Shown here piece after piece: positions 45,847-55,060 of a stretch of 64,000 nt of DNA. This DNA is from Saliniramus sp050485405 (GTDB lineage: Bacteria; Pseudomonadota; Alphaproteobacteria; Rhizobiales; Beijerinckiaceae), in NCBI GenBank assembly GCA_050485405.1, contig JBJHBI010000001.1, positions 62,001-126,000 of the forward strand, written 5' to 3'. Below the pieces are notes generated by a model, which saw nothing but the letters and a program-made list of their open reading frames with translations, searched no databases and was not told the origin of the DNA. The position numbers and the translations under genes are program-made. Each line of letters begins with the position of its first letter. The first letter of the stretch is position 1.

Positions 45847-46832
45847 GCGTGCCGTTCGACGGCGGCGACGACCTGATCCTGCCCTTCGCCGTCGAACCCC
45901 TCGATCTGCGCGGGCGGGTGGTGCGGCTCGGTCCGGCAATCGACACCATGATCAAGCGCCACGGCTATCCCGAGCCCGTGGCGCGGGTCCTCGGTGAGGC
46001 CGCCGCCCTCACCGCCCTGCTCGGCGCGTCCCTCAAATTCGAGGGGCGCTTCCAGCTCCAGACCCGCACCGACGGCGCGGTCGAGATGATCGTGGTCGAT
46101 TTCGACACGCCGGACCGGCTGCGTGCCTTCATCCGCTTCGATGCCGAGCGCGTGGCGCAGAGCATCGTGGCGGGCGAGGCCGATGCGGGCCGGCTGATCG
46201 GGCACGGCCATCTCGCCATGACCATCGATCAGGGGCCGACGATGAGCCGGTATCAGGGCGTGGTGCCGATGGAGGGCCAGAGCCTCGAAGAGGCGGCGCA
46301 TCAGTATTTCCGGCAATCGGAGCAGATCCCGACCCGCGTACGCCTCGCGGTGGCCGAGCAGATCGGCGAGGCCGGTTCGACCTGGCGCGCCGGCGGCCTG
46401 CTGGTGCAGTTCATGCCGGTCTCGGTCGAGCGGCAGCGCCAGGCCGATCTCGATCCCGGCGATGCGCCGGCGGGTACGCTCATGCAGGCGGGCGATGCCG
46501 GCGAGGACGATGCCTGGCTCGAAGGCAAGGCGCTCGTCGACACCATCGCCGATCACGAACTCGTCGATCCCGGCCTGTCGAGCGAGCGGCTGCTCTATCG
46601 CCTGTTCCACGAGCGTGGCGTGCGCGTCTTCTCCGGCCAGCCCCTGCGCGAGGGCTGCAATTGCAACCGCGATCGCATCATGCGCATGCTCGCGAGCTTC
46701 TCCGCGCAGGAACGCAAGGACATGGTCCGCGAGGACGGGCGTATCGGCGTGACCTGCGAATTCTGCTCGCGCCATTACGAGCTCGGCGCCGAGGAAGTCG
46801 AGGCCGCCGTCGGTGAGCAAGGCGAGGCCTGA
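45843..46832 (+). CDS. hslO: Redox-regulated chaperone Hsp33
   Basis: A cytoplasmic holdase activated by oxidation of its zinc-binding cysteines. The 329-residue protein shows the N-terminal Hsp33 core (GRVVRLGPAIDTMIKRHGYPEPVARVLGEA cited in part) and the C-terminal switch with CNCNR at about 272-276 and CEFC about 30 residues later, giving the C-x-C and C-x-x-C zinc site. Its start overlaps the argF stop (ATGA). Linkage to argF is common in alphaproteobacteria and has no known functional reason. Confidence 0.95.
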   Translation: MSVPFDGGDDLILPFAVEPLDLRGRVVRLGPAIDTMIKRHGYPEPVARVLGEAAALTALLGASLKFEGRFQLQTRTDGAVEMIVVDFDTPDRLRAFIRFDAERVAQSIVAGEADAGRLIGHGHLAMTIDQGPTMSRYQGVVPMEGQSLEEAAHQYFRQSEQIPTRVRLAVAEQIGEAGSTWRAGGLLVQFMPVSVERQRQADLDPGDAPAGTLMQAGDAGEDDAWLEGKALVDTIADHELVDPGLSSERLLYRLFHERGVRVFSGQPLREGCNCNRDRIMRMLASFSAQERKDMVREDGRIGVTCEFCSRHYELGAEEVEAAVGEQGEA

Positions 46833-46846
46833 GGCCCCGCCCGACC

Positions 46847-46861
46847 GGGATCACCGATCCC
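46847..46861. terminator. Hairpins between convergent hslO and chemoreceptor genes
   Basis: GGGATC (46847-46852) pairs with GATCCC (46856-46861). It is nested in a wider inverted repeat GGCCTGAG (46826-46833) with CTCAGGCC (46867-46874), reaching both gene ends. There is no T-tract; a bidirectional end signal is possible. Confidence 0.35.
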
Positions 46862-46867
46862 TGAAAC

Positions 46868-48880
46868 TCAGGCCGCGCGCGAATCCATCAGCGCCCCGAT
46901 GAAGCGCGAGACCGCGCCCTGGAGGTCCTGCGAGCGTTGCGACAGGGCGCGCGCGGAGGCGAGAACCTGCGCCGAAGCTGCGCTCGACGAGCCGGCAGCC
47001 TCGCGCACGCCGGAAATCACCTCGGAGACTTCCCGCGTGCCGCTCGACGCTTCCTGCACGTTGCGGGCGATCTCGTCCGTGGCGCTGCCCTGTTCCTCGA
47101 CGGCGGCGGCGATGCCGGTGGCGATGTCGGCGAGTTCGCCGATCACGCCGGCAATGTCCTCCATCGATCGCGCCGAGCCGGCACTGGCGTGCTGGATGCC
47201 CGAAACCTGCTCGCTGATCTCGACCGTGGCCTTCGCGGTCTGGTCGGCGAGGTTCTTGACCTCCGCCGCGACGACGGCGAAGCCCTTGCCGGCCTCTCCG
47301 GCGCGCGCGGCCTCGATCGTCGCGTTGAGGGCGAGCAGGTTCGTCTGTTCGGCGATGGAGCGGATCAGGGCGACGATGTCGCCGACTTTCTCCGCCCGCG
47401 CGGCCATGGCCGAGACCTCCGAGACCGTATCCTGGGCCTGCGTCGTCGCTGTGCGCGACATGTCGCTCGAGCGGGTGACCTGCTGGCCGATTTCGCTGAT
47501 CGACGCGGCGAGTTCCTCGCTGGCCGCGGCCACGGTCTGCACGTTGGCCGAAGCCTGTTCGGAAGCCGATGCGACGGTCGCGGCCTGCAACGAGGTCTCC
47601 TCGGCGGAGGCGGTGAGGGTTCCCGCCGCCTGCTCCATCTCGCGCGCGGAGGCGGCGAGCGCTTCGACGATGGAGCCTACGGCCTGCTGGAATTGCTCGG
47701 CCAGTTCGCGCATCAGGCGCGCCTTCTCGGCCTCGGCTTCGGCCTCGCGCGCGGCGCGGGCGTGCTGCTCGGCCTGTGCCGCCTCGATCGCGTTCTGCTG
47801 GATGCGCTCGACGGCGGAGGCGAGTTCGCCGATCTCGTCGCGCCGGCCGCGCCCGAAGATCGTCACATCCGTGCGACCGTCGGCGATGGCGCGCAGGGAT
47901 CCGGCGAAACCGCGCAGGGCGGCGGAGATGGTCACCCCAAGGAAGAGCGCGATGGCGATACCGGCGAGCGTCAGCACGATCCCGGTCATGGTGCTGTCGC
48001 GCGCGATGGCGCCGATGGCCGCGAGTGCATTCGTGCCGATCCCGTCCTGCTGCACCTGCAACGCGGCGGTGACCTCGTCGAGAGAGGCGTCGAGCCGCGC
48101 GCCGAGAGCGCCGAGTTCACCCACCTGCGCATTGCGCAAAGGCACCTGCGTGAGTTTGGTGGCGACGGCGGAGGCGAAAATGTCGAGCCCGCCGGAAGCG
48201 CGTTCGATCAGCCCGAAATGGCCCGGATTGGTCGCGATGCGGCGCAATTCGTCGAAGGCCGTGCGCGCTTCCTCGATCGCTTCGCGGACCGCATCCGCCG
48301 CGGAATCGGCGCCGGTGCGATCGAAGGTGACGATCTGCAGCTGGGCGCGCTGCAGGGCCTGGAGGGTGCGTGCGGCATGATAGGCGGCAGCGACGTCATT
48401 GCTCTGATAAGAGCTGTTCATCACACCGTTGAGGGCCCCGCCGACATCCGCGCCGTGACGCGTGGCGCGTTCATCCGCAGCATTGATCGCGGCGATGGTC
48501 TCGACCAGTTGCGAAGCGCCTTCGCGATAGGCGCGAACATCGTCTTCGTTCTGCGCGATAGCCGCGGCGAAAGGCGCACCTGCGAAGATTTCCTCGCGGA
48601 TTTCCGCCCGATCGAGCAATTCGTCGATCTGGGCGAAGACCTGCTCGGATGCCGAATCCGCGCCGGTTGCGAGAAATTGCAGGGCGGCGGAGCGTGCCTG
48701 GAGGAAGTCCTGGCTCATCTGGTAGGCGCTCGCGCTCTGACGTGCGCTGTCGCGATAGCCGTCGAAATAATCGCCGACCTGCGTGACGCTGAATACGGCG
48801 AAAGCGGCGAGACCCGCGAGGCCGGCGGTCAGAATACCGAAGCCGGCGAAGATCTTCGTCTTGAGAGAAAGGGAAAGCAT
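46868..48880 (-). CDS. Methyl-accepting chemotaxis protein
   Basis: A 670-residue transmembrane chemoreceptor. TM1 (about 8-31) and TM2 (about 299-321) enclose a roughly 265-residue, mostly helical periplasmic sensor without cysteines, long enough for a helical bimodular (HBM)-type domain. HAMP follows (about 321-375, with GRRDEIGELASAVERIQ), then the long signalling coiled coil with the hairpin tip ALNATIEAARAGEAGKGFAVVAAEVKNLADQTAKAT (cited as landmark residues I-E-A-A-R-A-G-E and V-A-x-E-V-R/K-x-L). No CheR-binding pentapeptide is at the C-terminus. The ligand is unknown. Converges with hslO. Confidence 0.93.
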   Translation of the reverse strand: MLSLSLKTKIFAGFGILTAGLAGLAAFAVFSVTQVGDYFDGYRDSARQSASAYQMSQDFLQARSAALQFLATGADSASEQVFAQIDELLDRAEIREEIFAGAPFAAAIAQNEDDVRAYREGASQLVETIAAINAADERATRHGADVGGALNGVMNSSYQSNDVAAAYHAARTLQALQRAQLQIVTFDRTGADSAADAVREAIEEARTAFDELRRIATNPGHFGLIERASGGLDIFASAVATKLTQVPLRNAQVGELGALGARLDASLDEVTAALQVQQDGIGTNALAAIGAIARDSTMTGIVLTLAGIAIALFLGVTISAALRGFAGSLRAIADGRTDVTIFGRGRRDEIGELASAVERIQQNAIEAAQAEQHARAAREAEAEAEKARLMRELAEQFQQAVGSIVEALAASAREMEQAAGTLTASAEETSLQAATVASASEQASANVQTVAAASEELAASISEIGQQVTRSSDMSRTATTQAQDTVSEVSAMAARAEKVGDIVALIRSIAEQTNLLALNATIEAARAGEAGKGFAVVAAEVKNLADQTAKATVEISEQVSGIQHASAGSARSMEDIAGVIGELADIATGIAAAVEEQGSATDEIARNVQEASSGTREVSEVISGVREAAGSSSAASAQVLASARALSQRSQDLQGAVSRFIGALMDSRAA

Positions 48881-49094
48881 GGTGCCGTCATCCTCCGGTC
48901 CGGCATTCGCGCCGGGGACGGTATCGCTGGATCTGCGCTTTCGCGCGTATCCCGTCCGACCGGGTGCATACAGACCCGTGTACGAAAAAGAACACTGCGA
49001 TGCCTGAGCGCAGATATTGCTACAGATTGCCGCGATTATCTGCGCGGATACGCAAAGGAATGGTTAATTTCTGGCGTATTTGTTTGTTCTCGAA

Positions 49095-49121
49095 AGTATA
49101 GAACTGTAACATTTATGGCAA
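49095..49121 (-). promoter_or_regulatory. Possible promoter of the chemoreceptor gene
   Basis: On the minus strand TTGCCA (complement of 49116-49121), 15 bases, TATACT (complement of 49095-49100), in an unusually AT-rich stretch (about 49020-49140) of the 283-base gap. The spacer is short, so this is tentative. A perfect 8-bp inverted repeat, GACTGATC (49141-49148) with GATCAGTC (49162-49169), overlaps the purK stop. Confidence 0.35.
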
Positions 49122-49163
49122 TTTATGATTTCTTTGCGAAGACTGATCAATCCGAGAGGCGGA

Positions 49164-50245
49164 TCAGTCCAGCAGCCGCGTCACATGTCCCATCTTGCGG
49201 CCGGGCCGGGCCTCTTCCTTGCCGTAGAGCGTCAGGCGCGCGGCGGGGTCGGCGAGGATTTCGCGCCACGATTCCACCTCGTCGCCGATCAGATTACGCA
49301 TCTCGACGCGCCCGAAACGTCCGCTCGGCCCGAGCGGCCAGCCGCAGACGGCGCGCACATGCTGCTCGAATTGCGAGGTCTGCGCGCCGTAATCGGTCCA
49401 GTGGCCGGAATTATGCACGCGCGGGGCGATCTCGTTGACGACGAGATCCTCGCGCGCGGAAGCATCACGGGTGAGGAAGAGCTCGACGGCGAAGGCGCCG
49501 ACGTAATCGAGCGCATCGGCGATCGCATGCGCGATCTCGCGGGCCTGCTGCGCCGTCGCCGCGTCGATATTGGCGGGCACGCTGGTGAGGGCGAGGATGT
49601 GGTTCTCGTGGCGGTTCTCGCAGATGTCGAAAGCCGCGAAGCCGCCATCGGGGCCACGGGCGGCGACGACGGAGAGCTCGCAGACGAAATCGACGAAGCC
49701 CTCCAGGATGGCGGGTGTACCGCGCATCGCAGCGAGCGCCGCCTGCGCGTCAGCCGCCTCGCGGATCGCGGCCTGGCCCTTGCCGTCATAGCCGAAACGG
49801 CGCGTCTTCAGGATGGCCGGCATGCCGATCGCCGCGAGGGCGGCATCGAGATCGGCGGCGTCGTCGACGGGGCGGAACGGTGCGGTGCCGATCCCGAGAT
49901 CAGTGACGAAACGCTTTTCCGCGAGACGGTCCTGGCTCGTGGCGAGCGCCGCCACGCCCGGGCGCAGAGGCACGATCCCCGCCACCAGGGCGGCGGCTTC
50001 GCGGGGCACGTTCTCGAATTCGTAGGTGGCGACGTCGACGCTGCGGGCAAAGGCCGTGAGCGCCGCCTCGTCGGTGAAGGGCGCGCAGGTGGTGGCATCG
50101 GCCAGCGCGAAGGCGGGGCTCGCCGGCGTATCGTTGAAGACGTGCACCTTCAGGCCGAGACGCGCGGCGGCGGAGGCGATCATCCGCCCGAGCTGGCCGC
50201 CGCCCAGGATCCCGAGCGTCGCGCCGGGGGCGATCGTGACCGCGC

Positions 50246-50249
<4 letters not shown>
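49164..50249 (-). CDS. purK: 5-(carboxyamino)imidazole ribonucleotide synthase
   Basis: ATP-grasp enzyme that carboxylates aminoimidazole ribonucleotide with bicarbonate in purine synthesis. The 361-residue protein has LGILGGGQLGRMIA, VATYEFENVP, the ATP-grasp Lys/Arg region KTRRFGYDGKGQ, EGFVDFVCELSVVAARG, NEIAPRVHNSGHWT and the RKMGHVTRL end, all diagnostic for PurK. ATG 50249 overlaps the purE stop codon; a longer open frame to 50300 is rejected. Confidence 0.96.
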
Positions 50250-50758
<509 letters not shown>

Positions 50759-50849
50759 CTCGCGCCTCGCGCCGTTTTCCGAAAGCGAGGTGGATAGACG
50801 AGCCGGGGCCGCATCACAAGTGCCTCACGCGGCGTTTGCGGCTATTCGA

Positions 50850-51755
50850 TCAGGGTGTCTGCGGCGGGACAGGGCCCGTCGCCGGGGCCGGGCGGCGACG
50901 CAGCTTGTCGGAAGAGGCGATCAGCGCGCCGGCCACGATCAGGAAACACGCGCCCCACAGATAGAGCGTCGCCTGCGCATAGCCGGCGAGGATCAGCGTC
51001 AGGGTGGAGATCACCGGTGCGGAATAGGCGCCGACGCCGAGCAAGCGGATGTCACCGCGCTTGCAGCCGATATCCCAGGCATAGAAGGCCGCGCCGACGG
51101 GGCCGAGGCCGAGCGCGGCCACCGCCGCCCATTGCAGGGCGTCTTCCGGCCAGACCGTCGTCTCGAAGGCGAGATGGGTGACGATTCCGAGGATCGCGGC
51201 GCCGATGCAGAAGCCGGTGACCGCATCCGTCGGCACGGCGGCGAAGCGCCGCGAGAGCACCGAATAGCTCGACCAGAACAGCGCCGAGCCGATCGCGCAG
51301 AGATAGCCCGGCCAGTGCCGGGCGAAATCACCGCCCTCGCCGCCACCCGAGAGCACCACGATCCCGGCAAAGCCGAGCACCGCGCCGACGACGTGGATAC
51401 CGCGCAACCGCTCTCCCGGAAGCAGCCCGGAGAAAAGCACGATCAGGAGCGGCCAGAGATAGTTGATCAGCGCCGCTTCGGCCGGCGGGGCGAGCTTCAG
51501 CGCGGCGAAGAAGAGCGCGTGAAAGCCGAACAATCCCCCGATCCCGAAAGCATAGACCCGCCAATCCTGTCGTAATGCGGCGCGGCGTCGCGGCTGGGCG
51601 ATCATCACGGCGAGGCCGAGCGCGCCGCCGATGGCGAAACACATCGCGTTGAGCTGAAAAGGCGGGATCGCGCCGGTCGCCGCCGTGAACAGGGCGAGCA
51701 ATCCCCAGGAAAGAATGGCGATACCACCGATCACGGTGGCGAGTGCGGAAGACAT
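50850..51755 (-). CDS. DMT-family exporter, YddG-like
   Basis: A 301-residue drug/metabolite transporter with about ten hydrophobic helices in two EamA repeats. The first repeat has GIAILSWGLLALFTAATGAIPPFQ, the segment AALINYLWPLLIVLFSGLLPGERL and GAVLGFAGIVVLSGG; the second has WSSYSVLSRRFAA and GPVGAAFYAWDIGCKRGDIRLLG, a pattern typical of the YddG (aromatic amino-acid exporter) branch. The substrate is inferred only from that likeness. Divergent from gcrA. Confidence 0.82.
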   Translation of the reverse strand: MSSALATVIGGIAILSWGLLALFTAATGAIPPFQLNAMCFAIGGALGLAVMIAQPRRRAALRQDWRVYAFGIGGLFGFHALFFAALKLAPPAEAALINYLWPLLIVLFSGLLPGERLRGIHVVGAVLGFAGIVVLSGGGEGGDFARHWPGYLCAIGSALFWSSYSVLSRRFAAVPTDAVTGFCIGAAILGIVTHLAFETTVWPEDALQWAAVAALGLGPVGAAFYAWDIGCKRGDIRLLGVGAYSAPVISTLTLILAGYAQATLYLWGACFLIVAGALIASSDKLRRRPAPATGPVPPQTP

Positions 51756-51848
51756 GGGACCTCATCGACAGGCGGGCGGACAGCTTTGCGCCGCCTCGGC
51801 CTCGAGCGCAAGTCGCCGGATGCGACGAGCGGATCGGATAACGTGCCG

Positions 51849-52058
51849 GATTCCACAGATTCCGACGCGAAAAACTTCTCCTGTTGAAAACGAATCAGCG
51901 TGCCGGGGGACTCTTGCGCCCGAGTCACCGGTTTGTGTAGGGTCGTCGCCATCAGAGCAATCATCTGATGCGGCGAATCCCCAAGTCTTCGCAAGACGGG
52001 CGCGCGGTCGTGATCGATCGTCCGCGAGGGAGAGGGATTCCGAGAGGCACGGCGAGTC
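51849..52058 (+). promoter_or_regulatory. Cluster of eight GANTC methylation sites in the gcrA leader
   Basis: GANTC, the CcrM adenine-methylation site, occurs at 51849, 51858, 51892, 51909, 51922, 51975, 52036 and 52054, all between the divergent transporter and gcrA genes. A possible promoter TTGCGC, 18 bases, TAGGGT (51914-51943) has one GANTC in its spacer. The rest of this 317-base gap (51756-52072) is non-coding. Confidence 0.75.
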
Positions 52059-52072
52059 CGCGAGGAGGCGGC

Positions 52073-52789
52073 ATGACGGATACGAGCGCGACCTGGAACG
52101 ACGAACGCGTCGAACAGCTCAAGAAGCTCTGGGCCGAAGGCAAGAGCGCGAGCCAGATCGCGGCGGAGATCGGCGGCATCAGCCGCAACGCGGTGATCGG
52201 CAAGGTGCATCGCCTCGGTCTCGCCGGGCGCCCCAAGGCGGGGGCTGCGGCGGGTGCAGCGGCTTCGGGAGCGAATCCGGGCGGTCGCGGGCGCTCCGGC
52301 AATGGTGAGGCGAAGCCCGCCGGCGCCAAAGGTGCATCGGGATCGGGAGCGGGCGTCGCGCCGCGGATGCAGGCGGATGCGGCCGGTCAGTCCCAGTCTC
52401 ATGCCCACACCCAAACCGATGCCCGCGCCGAGCGGAACGCCCGGATGCCCGGCGGCGGCATGGCCTCCGATACGGCGCGCACGAACGCGGCTTCCGATGC
52501 CGGCCTCGACCGGATTTCCGGAGCCGAAGAGGTCGCGCCGAGCCGTCAGGGCGATGCCGCCCGGCGCGCCGGCAATGTGGCGGCGATCCCCGAGACCGAG
52601 GAGCGCGTCACCATCATGGAGCTGCGCGAAGGGATGTGCCGCTGGCCGATCGGCGACCCGACCTCCCCGGAATTCCGCTTCTGCGGCGCGCGCTCGGATA
52701 TCGGTTCGCCCTATTGCGACCACCACGCGCGCATCGCCTACCAGCCCGCCGCCGACCGGCGTCGCGAGCGCAAGGCGGCAACCGGCTGA
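52073..52789 (+). CDS. gcrA: Cell-cycle regulator GcrA
   Basis: GcrA is an alphaproteobacterial sigma-70 cofactor that activates promoters carrying CcrM-methylated GANTC sites, controlling division and motility genes. The 238-residue protein has the DNA-binding N-terminus TWNDERVEQLKKLWAEGKSA and SQIAAEIGGISRNAVIGKVHR, a long low-complexity linker (Ala, Gly, Pro-rich), and the C-terminal sigma-binding part MCRWPIGDPTSPEFRFCG and SPYCDHHARIAYQP. ATG 52073 has GAGGAGG upstream; the open frame to 51968 is rejected. A terminator follows, then the flagellar operon. Confidence 0.95.
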   Translation: MTDTSATWNDERVEQLKKLWAEGKSASQIAAEIGGISRNAVIGKVHRLGLAGRPKAGAAAGAAASGANPGGRGRSGNGEAKPAGAKGASGSGAGVAPRMQADAAGQSQSHAHTQTDARAERNARMPGGGMASDTARTNAASDAGLDRISGAEEVAPSRQGDAARRAGNVAAIPETEERVTIMELREGMCRWPIGDPTSPEFRFCGARSDIGSPYCDHHARIAYQPAADRRRERKAATG

Positions 52790-52820
52790 TCCATCGGCCC
52801 GATACTCGCGAAATCCGGAC

Positions 52821-52844
52821 AGGGGCGCATTTGCGCCCCTTTTT
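52821..52844 (+). terminator. Rho-independent terminator of gcrA
   Basis: GGGGCGCA (52822-52829) pairs with TGCGCCCC (52832-52839), followed by TTTTT, about 30 bases after the gcrA stop. Confidence 0.9.
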
Positions 52845-52926
52845 CGTGGATGCTCGCCGCAATCCCCAAACCGCCGCGACACCAACTTCGCGCAAGCCTC
52901 GTCGGCGAGATTGACCCCGCATTCTG

Positions 52927-52954
52927 GCGCCGGGTGCGTGATCCGGCGCGCCGG
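52927..52954 (+). promoter_or_regulatory. Alternative hairpins just before flhA
   Basis: CCGGCGCGCCGG (52943-52954) is a perfect 12-bp palindrome ending 15 bases before the flhA ATG. Its left part CCGGCGC (52943-52949) can instead pair with GCGCCGG (52927-52933). The two folds exclude each other, leaving the GGGGGA ribosome site nearby exposed or constrained. Confidence 0.4.
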
Positions 52955-52969
52955 AGACGGGGGATTTAG

Positions 52970-55060
52970 ATGAGTCAGGCGGTCGCGGGTGATAGCACCG
53001 GTCTCGTGCAACGGCGCGGGATGGAAGTCAGTTTTGCCGCCGGCATCGTGCTGATCCTCACGATTCTGTTCCTGCCGATACCGAAATTCGTCATCGATAT
53101 GGGCCTTGCGATCTCCATCGCGCTCTCGGTGCTGATCCTGATGGTGGCCTTGTGGATCAACAAGCCGCTGGAATTCTCCGCCTTTCCCACCGTCCTCCTG
53201 ATCGCCACCATGTTGCGCCTGTCGCTCAACGTGGCGACGACGCGGCTCATTCTGGCCAATGGCGACGAGGGCGGCGCGGCGGCGGGCTACATCATCGAGG
53301 GTTTCGCCCAATTGGTGATGAGCGGTGATTTCGTCATCGGCATCATCGTGTTCGTCATTCTCGTCACGGTGAACTTCCTCGTCATCACCAAGGGCGCGAC
53401 CCGCATCGCGGAGGTCGGCGCGCGCTTCACCCTCGACGCCATTCCCGGAAAGCAGATGGCGATCGACGCCGATCTCTCCGCCGGCATCATCGACGAGAAG
53501 GAGGCGCAGCGCCGCCGGCGCGAGCTGGAGGAGGAGAGCTCCTTCTTCGGCTCCATGGACGGTGCCTCGAAATTCGTGCGCGGCGACGCCATTGCCGGCA
53601 TCATCATCACGGCGGTGAACCTGTTCGGCGGCATCATCATCGGCACGACCCGCCACGGCATGCAGCTCGGCGAGGCGGCGGACGTGTTCACGCGGCTCTC
53701 CGTCGGCGACGGGCTCGTCACGCAGATCCCGGCCCTGATCGTGGCGCTTGCCGCCGGCCTGCTGGTCTCGAAGGGCTCGACGCGCGGTGCCGCCGAACAG
53801 GCGGTGCTCGGTCAGCTCGGCGCCTATCCGCGCGCACTCTTCGTGGCCGCGAGCGTGATGGTGCTGCTCGGCGTCACGCCCGGCCTGCCCGCCCTCCCGC
53901 TCTTCGCGCTCGCCGCCCTGCTCGGCTTCGTCGCCTGGATCGTGCCGCGCAAGCGCGCCCAGATCGAGGCCCGCAAGGCCGAGGAGGCGCAAGCCGAAGA
54001 GGTCCGCGTTCAGGAGGAGAGCCGCGATTCGGTCAAGGAATCGCTCAAGACGGCGGAAATCGAACTGACGCTCGGCAAGCAGCTCGCCAGCGAATTGCTG
54101 ACGGCCCATGGCGAACTCGCCGCCCGCGTCGGCAAGATGCGCCGCAAATTCGCGCGGCAATACGGTTTCGTCGTGCCCGAGATCAAGCTCTCCGATTCCC
54201 TCGTGCTCGCACCGAAATCCTACGAGATCCGCATTCACGGCACGACGGTCGCGTCGAGCGCGCTGCGCGTGGGCGAGGTGCTCGTCATCACCGGCGATGC
54301 CGGCAAGCCCGACGTGCCGGGCGATCCGGTGCGCGAACCGGCCTTCGGCATGAACGCGATGTGGGTGTCGGAGAGTTACGCTGCGGAAGTGCGCCGCGAG
54401 GGCTTCACGCCGGTGGACATCGTCTCCGTGCTGCTGACGCATCTCTCGGAGACGATCCGCAACAACCTGCCTTCGCTGCTCTCCTATAAAGACATGCGCG
54501 CGCTGCTCGACCGGCTCGATCCGGAATACAAGCGCCTCATCGACGATATCTGCCCGGCGCAGATCTCCTACTCGGGCCTCCAGGGCGTGCTCAAGCTCCT
54601 GCTGGCCGAGCGCGTCTCGATCCGCAACCTGCATCTCATCCTGGAGGCCATCGCCGAGATCGCGCCGCATGTGCGCCGCTCCGAGCAGGTGGTCGAGCAT
54701 GTGCGCATGCGCATGGGTCAGCAGATCTGCGGCGATCTCACCGAGGGCGGGGCGCTGAAGGTGCTGCGGCTCGGGACCCGCTGGGATCTCGCCTTCCACC
54801 AGGCCGTCAAGCGTGACGCCAAGGGCGAGGTGATCGAATTCGACATCGATCCCCGCCAGCTCGAGGAGTTCGGTCAGGCCGCCTCCACCGCGATCAAGGA
54901 GCGCATGGCGCAGGGCCACAACTTCGCCCTCGTCGCCGCCCCGGATGCGCGCCCCTATGTGCGCATGGTCATCGAGCGCCTCTTCGCCACCCTCCCGGTG
55001 CTCTCGCATGTGGAGATCCCGCGCGGGGTCGAGGTCGAGACGTTGGGCGCGATCTCGTGA
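52970..55060 (+). CDS. flhA: Flagellar biosynthesis protein FlhA
   Basis: Large export-gate subunit of the flagellar type III secretion system. The 696-residue protein has an N-terminal membrane domain of about eight helices (residues 18-330), containing the FHIPEP-family conserved cytoplasmic loop KGATRIAEVGARFTLDAIPGKQMAIDADL and FVRGDAIAGIIITAVN (cited as landmarks), and a C-terminal cytosolic export-chaperone docking domain (about 360-696) with KLSDSL and LSEVIR-like LSETIRNN. Full length. Its stop overlaps the fliR GTG. Starts a flagellar run after the gcrA terminator. Confidence 0.96.
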   Translation: MSQAVAGDSTGLVQRRGMEVSFAAGIVLILTILFLPIPKFVIDMGLAISIALSVLILMVALWINKPLEFSAFPTVLLIATMLRLSLNVATTRLILANGDEGGAAAGYIIEGFAQLVMSGDFVIGIIVFVILVTVNFLVITKGATRIAEVGARFTLDAIPGKQMAIDADLSAGIIDEKEAQRRRRELEEESSFFGSMDGASKFVRGDAIAGIIITAVNLFGGIIIGTTRHGMQLGEAADVFTRLSVGDGLVTQIPALIVALAAGLLVSKGSTRGAAEQAVLGQLGAYPRALFVAASVMVLLGVTPGLPALPLFALAALLGFVAWIVPRKRAQIEARKAEEAQAEEVRVQEESRDSVKESLKTAEIELTLGKQLASELLTAHGELAARVGKMRRKFARQYGFVVPEIKLSDSLVLAPKSYEIRIHGTTVASSALRVGEVLVITGDAGKPDVPGDPVREPAFGMNAMWVSESYAAEVRREGFTPVDIVSVLLTHLSETIRNNLPSLLSYKDMRALLDRLDPEYKRLIDDICPAQISYSGLQGVLKLLLAERVSIRNLHLILEAIAEIAPHVRRSEQVVEHVRMRMGQQICGDLTEGGALKVLRLGTRWDLAFHQAVKRDAKGEVIEFDIDPRQLEEFGQAASTAIKERMAQGHNFALVAAPDARPYVRMVIERLFATLPVLSHVEIPRGVEVETLGAIS

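Noticed and set aside
51731..55009. A 1092-codon minus-strand open frame opposite gcrA and flhA
   Set aside because: It is antisense to two well-identified genes. Its translation is His/Arg/Asp-rich without domains, typical of mirror frames in GC-rich DNA.
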